Shown one piece after another: positions 60,271 through 64,000 of a stretch of 64,000 nt of DNA. This DNA is from Flavihumibacter rivuli (lineage in GTDB: Bacteria > Bacteroidota > Bacteroidia > Chitinophagales > Chitinophagaceae). Location: NCBI RefSeq assembly GCF_018595685.2, contig NZ_CP092334.1:3066001-3130000 (forward strand). The letters are read 5' to 3'. A program made the position numbers and the translations under genes. Positions within the stretch are counted from its first letter, which is position 1. Every line of letters begins with the position of its first letter. The notes below the pieces were generated by a model that had not been told where the DNA came from, searched no databases, and saw only the letters and a program-made list of their open reading frames with translations.

Positions 60271-61356
60271 ATGAAAGTTTGCTGGACCATTTTATTTTTT
60301 CTCCTGCCCTTTCTTAGTTTAGGTCAGGCCTTAAAGCCAGGTTTTGACGTGAAGGAATACCAGGAGATCTTAGGTTTGATTGATAACCAGAATGCCTTCT
60401 TTGATACCCTAAGTAAGCGGATACCGGTTGGGGAGGGGTACAAATTCGTGTATAAAAGTTCGGAGGTTGGTTTAAAGAACCAATGGAATTATTGGCGTCG
60501 CGATGATGGAACAGGTGTTGTGGTGATTAGGGGTACTGTTCCAGACCAGGTTAGTTGGTTGGAGAATTTTTATGCTGCCATGATACCTGCAAAAGGAAAA
60601 CTTCAGATCAATGACAGTACCGTGTTTGAATACCAGTTTGCTGATGATAGCCGAGCTGCGGTTCATGTTGGCTGGACTATAGGTGTGGCCCATATTGGAC
60701 CTGCTATTGCCAAAATGATGGAGGAAGAATATAAGAATGGGATAACGGATTTTATCATCTGTGGCCATAGTCAGGGAGGTGCCCTTTCTTATTTGGTCAG
60801 GAGTTACCTTGAATATAAGTTACCGTTCAGGAAGGATATCAGGTTAAAGACTTATTGCAGTGCAGCTCCCAAGCCTGGTAACCTTTATTTCGCCTATGAT
60901 TTCGATTTTATGAATAAGGGTGGTTGGGCATTCCGGGTGGTTAATGCTGCTGATTGGGTACCGGAGACGGCATTTTCCATCCAAACCTTAAAAGATATGA
61001 ATCCTGTTAATCCATTTATGGATGTTACCAGTTCGCTTAAAAGCCAGAAGGCTTTAGTAAGGTGGTATCTGAAAGGCGTTTACAATAAGATGAACAGGTC
61101 AACCTTAAAGGCTGAAAAGAAATACCGAAAGTACCTTGGTGATATGGTAAATAAGCAGATCAGGAAGGTGCTTCCTCAATTGAAGGAACCTGATTACGTC
61201 AATAGTTTAAGTTATATGCCTGCTGGTGTGCAAGTTGTTCTACCCAATGAACCAGCTTATTTCGAGAAATATGTCTTTACCGGCAAGAATATCTTTGTTC
61301 ATCATGGGTTACGGCCATATCTGGAATTGTCAGGGAAATACTATTTAAATAATTAA
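60271..61356 (+). CDS. Exported class 3 lipase-like serine hydrolase
   Basis: The 361 residues from the ATG at 60271 (an alternative TTG is at 60265) start with a signal peptide (VCWTILFFLLPFLSLGQ). The alpha/beta-hydrolase nucleophile elbow is FIICGHSQGGALSYLV (GHSQG). The preceding strand (GTGVVVIRGTVPDQVSWLENF) matches lipase class 3. An Asp (NAADWVPE) and a His near HHGLRPYLE complete a likely triad. Probably secreted or periplasmic, acting on lipids or esters. Codons are visibly T-richer than most of the window, as expected beside the origin on the leading strand, but I did not compute skew. Confidence 0.85.
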   Translation: MKVCWTILFFLLPFLSLGQALKPGFDVKEYQEILGLIDNQNAFFDTLSKRIPVGEGYKFVYKSSEVGLKNQWNYWRRDDGTGVVVIRGTVPDQVSWLENFYAAMIPAKGKLQINDSTVFEYQFADDSRAAVHVGWTIGVAHIGPAIAKMMEEEYKNGITDFIICGHSQGGALSYLVRSYLEYKLPFRKDIRLKTYCSAAPKPGNLYFAYDFDFMNKGGWAFRVVNAADWVPETAFSIQTLKDMNPVNPFMDVTSSLKSQKALVRWYLKGVYNKMNRSTLKAEKKYRKYLGDMVNKQIRKVLPQLKEPDYVNSLSYMPAGVQVVLPNEPAYFEKYVFTGKNIFVHHGLRPYLELSGKYYLNN

Positions 61357-61371
61357 TAATCAATTAATTAT

Positions 61372-61406
61372 AATAAAAAAGAGAAGCATTGCTTCTCTTT
61401 TTTATT
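61372..61406. terminator. Bidirectional terminator between the lipase-like gene and mnmG
   Basis: Perfect 16-bp arms (61372-61387 and 61391-61406; core AAGAGAAGC / GCTTCTCTT) around a 3-nt loop, with A6 and T6 runs within the arms; it reaches the mnmG stop. Confidence 0.88.
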
Positions 61407-63273
61407 ATCTACCCATGTACACCATGAGGATCTGTACATCGCTGGGATTGATACCACTTATCCTGCTGGCCTGGCCTAATGTCCTTGGTTTTATTTTTTT
61501 TAGTTTTTCCCTTGCTTCATTACTGATGGCTGCTACCCTGGTATAATCAAAGGTTTCAGGGATCTCCAATGATTCCATTTGGTTCATTCTTTCTACCAGT
61601 TCCCTTTCCTTTTCGATGTAAACATCATACTTCAATTGTACTTCTGCCTGCTCTATTGTTTCCCTGTTGAAACGGTTCAGCGCAGTGGCTAATGCAGGCA
61701 TGGCATTGGTCATTTCTGAAAGGTTGATATTTGGTCTTAGTAGAAGCTGTGCTGCTTTTTGTTTTTGGTTAAGTGGAGCTGATTGTTTTTCCTGCAGGTA
61801 ATGGTTGGCTTCCTGTGGATCCAGGGATAGTTCCTGTAGGATCGCGATGATCTCTTTTGTTCCGGTTTTCTTGCTTTCTACCAGTTGCATCCTGTCTTCA
61901 GTTGCCAATCCGAGTTGGTGGCTTAATGCTGTTAGACGCAGATCAGCATTATCCTGTCGCAGTAAGGTCCTGAATTCCGCCCTGCTGGTGAACATGCGGT
62001 AAGGTTCTTCTGTACCCTTGCTGATCAGGTCATCGATCAAAACCCCAATATAGGCATCACTTCTTTTCAGGATTAGGGGGTCCTGTTCCTTTACTTTGAG
62101 GTGGGCATTGATCCCTGCCATCAAACCCTGGCAGGCTGCTTCTTCATAACCTGTCGTTCCGTTGATCTGTCCAGCAAAGAAGAGGTTCCCAATCAATTTT
62201 GTTTCCAGGGAGTAACGCAATTGGGTTGGTGGGAAATAATCATATTCAATCGCATAACCTGGTCTGAACATCTTAGCCTGCTCAAATCCGGGTATACTGG
62301 TTAGGGCTTTGTACTGTACATCTTCCGGTAAAGAGGTAGAAAATCCATTCACATAGATCTCAACGGTATTCCATCCTTCCGGTTCTACAAAGATCTGGTG
62401 CCTTTCCCTGTCTGCGAAGCGGTTGATCTTATCCTCGATACTTGGACAATACCTTGGTCCTACCCCTTCTATCCTGCCGGTAAACATGGGACTTCTATCG
62501 AAACCTGTTTTCAGTAATTCATGGGTATTGGAATTGGTATAGGTGATAAAACAACTTCTTTGTTCTTCCGCACTTATCCGCTCAACGGGAAGGTAAGAGA
62601 AGCCAATGATCTCTTCATCCCCCTTTTGTTCTTCCATTTTTGAGTAGTCGAGGCTCCGTCCGTCAATCCTTGGTGGGGTACCTGTTTTCAATCTGTCTGC
62701 TTCAAATCCCAGTTCCACCAGTTGTTCCGTTATTCCGGTTGCAGCCTTTTCCGCTACCCTTCCCCCACCGAAGGTCTTTTCACCAATATGGATCACCCCG
62801 TTCAGGAAGGTTCCACTGGTTACCACAACTGCTTTCGATTGGATATGGTGACCAAGTCCAGTGATCACTCCACAGGCCCTACCATCCTTAATGATCAGGC
62901 CTTTTACCATATCCTGGTAAAAGTCAACATTTGGGGTTTTCTCCAGCATTTCCCTCCAGGTTGCTGCAAAGAGCATCCTATCGTTCTGCGCCCTTGGGCT
63001 CCACATGGCAGGTCCTTTAGATCTATTCAACATCCTGAATTGGATCATGCTTTTATCAGTGACGATACCAGAATAGCCACCCAATGCATCGATTTCCCTT
63101 ACGATCTGTCCTTTGGCAATACCACCCATTGCGGGGTTACAACTCATTTGGGCAATGGTTTGCATGTTCATGGTTACCAGTAAAACCCTGGATCCCATAT
63201 TTGCGGCTGCAGCCGCAGCTTCACAACCTGCATGTCCAGCGCCTACTACTATAACATCATAATCTGGAAACAT
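61405..63273 (-). CDS. mnmG: tRNA uridine-5-carboxymethylaminomethyl modification enzyme
   Basis: MnmG with MnmE installs the cmnm5 modification at the wobble uridine of several tRNAs, using FAD and folate. The 622-residue protein begins YDVIVVGAGHAGCEAAAAAA (FAD Rossmann motif) and has NMQTIAQMSCNPAMGGIAKG, FFAGQINGTTGYEEAACQGLMAG (FAD-binding) and C-terminal helices with RVAAISNEAREKLKKIKPRT for tRNA contact. Close to oriC on the left-facing strand, as in many genomes (gidA). Its partner mnmE is not in the window. Confidence 0.96.
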   Translation of the reverse strand: MFPDYDVIVVGAGHAGCEAAAAAANMGSRVLLVTMNMQTIAQMSCNPAMGGIAKGQIVREIDALGGYSGIVTDKSMIQFRMLNRSKGPAMWSPRAQNDRMLFAATWREMLEKTPNVDFYQDMVKGLIIKDGRACGVITGLGHHIQSKAVVVTSGTFLNGVIHIGEKTFGGGRVAEKAATGITEQLVELGFEADRLKTGTPPRIDGRSLDYSKMEEQKGDEEIIGFSYLPVERISAEEQRSCFITYTNSNTHELLKTGFDRSPMFTGRIEGVGPRYCPSIEDKINRFADRERHQIFVEPEGWNTVEIYVNGFSTSLPEDVQYKALTSIPGFEQAKMFRPGYAIEYDYFPPTQLRYSLETKLIGNLFFAGQINGTTGYEEAACQGLMAGINAHLKVKEQDPLILKRSDAYIGVLIDDLISKGTEEPYRMFTSRAEFRTLLRQDNADLRLTALSHQLGLATEDRMQLVESKKTGTKEIIAILQELSLDPQEANHYLQEKQSAPLNQKQKAAQLLLRPNINLSEMTNAMPALATALNRFNRETIEQAEVQLKYDVYIEKERELVERMNQMESLEIPETFDYTRVAAISNEAREKLKKIKPRTLGQASRISGINPSDVQILMVYMGR

Positions 63274-63342
63274 TCAAATAAGTATTAGGGTGCAAAATTA
63301 CAATTGACTTTTGGATATTATGGATGGTAATCCTTTTATTGA

Positions 63343-63358
63343 TGTTCCACGTGAAACA
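63343..63358. promoter_or_regulatory. parS centromere site 1 (TGTTCCACGTGAAACA)
   Basis: A 16-bp ParB-binding sequence matching the parS consensus TGTTnCACGTGAAACA, slightly asymmetric. Confidence 0.85.
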
Positions 63359-63380
63359 CCAAAGAATTAATGATGAAGTT

Positions 63381-63396
63381 TGTTCCACGTGGAACA
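63381..63396. promoter_or_regulatory. parS centromere site 2 (TGTTCCACGTGGAACA)
   Basis: A perfect 16-bp palindrome, 38 bp after site 1 start. Confidence 0.88.
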
Positions 63397-63448
63397 GAAT
63401 GATCAAATTTCCGGATACCAGGATCCTTATTACAATTGTTTACCTATT

Positions 63449-63464
63449 TGTTCCACGTGGAACA
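63449..63464. promoter_or_regulatory. parS centromere site 3 (TGTTCCACGTGGAACA)
   Basis: A perfect copy of site 2, 68 bp further on. Confidence 0.88.
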
Positions 63465-63887
63465 GTTAGGTATCGTATTGTATTACTGTTATTTGGCTTA
63501 AAGGTCTGATTGTGTTGGGTTCCTGGAAGGTTGAAGCATTTAAGCGAGCCTTTGTTTGTTATTCGCTATTGTTCTTTAGCCAGACTGGTATTCCTGGTTG
63601 GGTAAATGGCTTTATTATCCCAGGATAGATGGATCTTTTCAAAGAGGTATAATGGGCCTTTCTGCTTTGACTATGGATAAGATTTCCTTACTCTAAAATT
63701 GTTGCCGGTCAGGCTGGTTAGTTTCTTTACTGGCTGAGCTGCCTGCTCTACTTACCCCACTCCTACTTAGCCGGGTGTTGCTTCATTGCTATAGTGTGGA
63801 AGAGTGGATGTGATGGTTAGATATATTTCCCTGTTTATGCAGGCCTTAAGGCGAATGGCGATCCTTTTGTTTATGGTTGCATCTATT

Positions 63888-63903
63888 TGTTCCACGTGGA
63901 ACA
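63888..63903. promoter_or_regulatory. parS centromere site 4 (TGTTCCACGTGGAACA)
   Basis: A perfect copy, about 440 bp from site 3. Confidence 0.88.
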
Positions 63904-63936
63904 GGGAGATTTACCTTTCGATCTGAAAAGGAGAGC

Positions 63937-64000
63937 TTACTTACCAAAGTATAGCTTAAGGTATTTATCCTCCATCTTACGCATCAATATCTCTTCTTGC
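63937..64000 (-). CDS. C-terminal end of a protein cut by the window edge, family not recognised
   Basis: On the minus strand an open frame enters from the right edge and stops at TAA (63937-63939). The visible end reads QEEILMRKMEDKYLKLYFGK, charged and helical. Twenty residues are too few to name the protein. The stop follows parS site 4 by 34 bp. Confidence 0.5.
   Translation of the reverse strand, partial: QEEILMRKMEDKYLKLYFGK

Larger units (their letters stand above)
63274..63936. other. Gene-free parS-bearing segment
   Basis: 660 bp without a credible gene; a 61-codon frame at 63324-63509 is a translation across the parS sites. Apart from three of the four parS sequences in the first 190 bp and one near the end, nothing else was recognised. 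Confidence 0.6.

Noticed and set aside
63324..63509. 61-codon + strand open frame across the parS sites
   Set aside because: The frame is composed mostly of translated parS palindromes; no coding character.

Overview
The window reads as chromosomal DNA of a Bacteroidota bacterium, most likely Chitinophagaceae or a close relative. The signs are: promoter elements of the TAnnTTTG type in place of an E. coli -10 box; few clear Shine-Dalgarno sequences; a type IX secretion C-terminal domain; futalosine-route menaquinone synthesis (MqnC); Bacteroidota-restricted families (DUF5606, DUF2480, GH3-type acyl-adenylating enzymes); and KdnB plus a Bacteroidota-type KdsB for the LPS core. About 60 protein genes are present. 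I saw no rRNA, tRNA, CRISPR array, prophage or intact insertion sequence.

Layout. 0-3 kb: the start of a membrane-anchored AraC-type regulator (cut by the window edge) and an eight-heme cytochrome fused to HEAT/TPR repeats, followed by a tandem array of 155-bp hairpin repeats. 3.3-7.2 kb: M16 peptidase, retropepsin-PDZ protein, mqnC. 7.3-10.1 kb: an overlapping four-gene minus-strand operon (thioredoxin-like, ApbE, DUF4266 lipoprotein with a GGGCGCN tail, DUF3570). 10.5-13.3 kb: GNAT, small membrane protein, T9SS cargo, mgsA, DUF3817. 13.4-21.2 kb: uvrB with an orphan ParA, a DUF4143 ATPase in AT-rich DNA, polA. 21-29.5 kb: sterol-desaturase-like protein, DsbA-like protein, pfkB, VOC, DUF5606, M3 peptidase, a likely small RNA, a fur/SCO unit divergent from merC, and nfu. 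29.6-33.3 kb: 5-oxoprolinase operon pxpB-pxpC-pxpA with an NRAMP-family transporter. 33.3-48 kb: osmC, an SDR/lysine-dehydrogenase-like pair, pnuC and a NadR-type kinase, GT39, mtgA, LysE, kdnB, corA, GH3, GT2, an inositol-phosphatase-like gene, thiL. 48-58.5 kb: S41 peptidase, nagA, omega-amidase, recX, dnaN, DUF2007, a second sterol-desaturase-like protein, kdsB, DUF2480, ppiD.

58.5-64 kb is the most striking part. The 750-bp gap between ppiD and nadA holds two perfect DnaA boxes exactly 10 bp apart, near-consensus boxes, a TAATAGTAATAG (DnaA-trio-like) run and an AT-rich stretch. Four parS sequences (TGTTCCACGTGRAACA) lie 4-5 kb to the right, after mnmG. Together these indicate the chromosomal replication origin and its segregation centromere. 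dnaN lies 7 kb to the left; dnaA and parB are not in the window.

Functional groupings: LPS (kdnB, kdsB), cofactor supply (mqnC, nadA, pnuC plus kinase, thiL, ApbE), DNA maintenance (uvrB, polA, recX, dnaN, oriC, parS), envelope and peptide turnover (M16, M3, S41, PpiD, mtgA) and pyroglutamate recycling (pxp genes).
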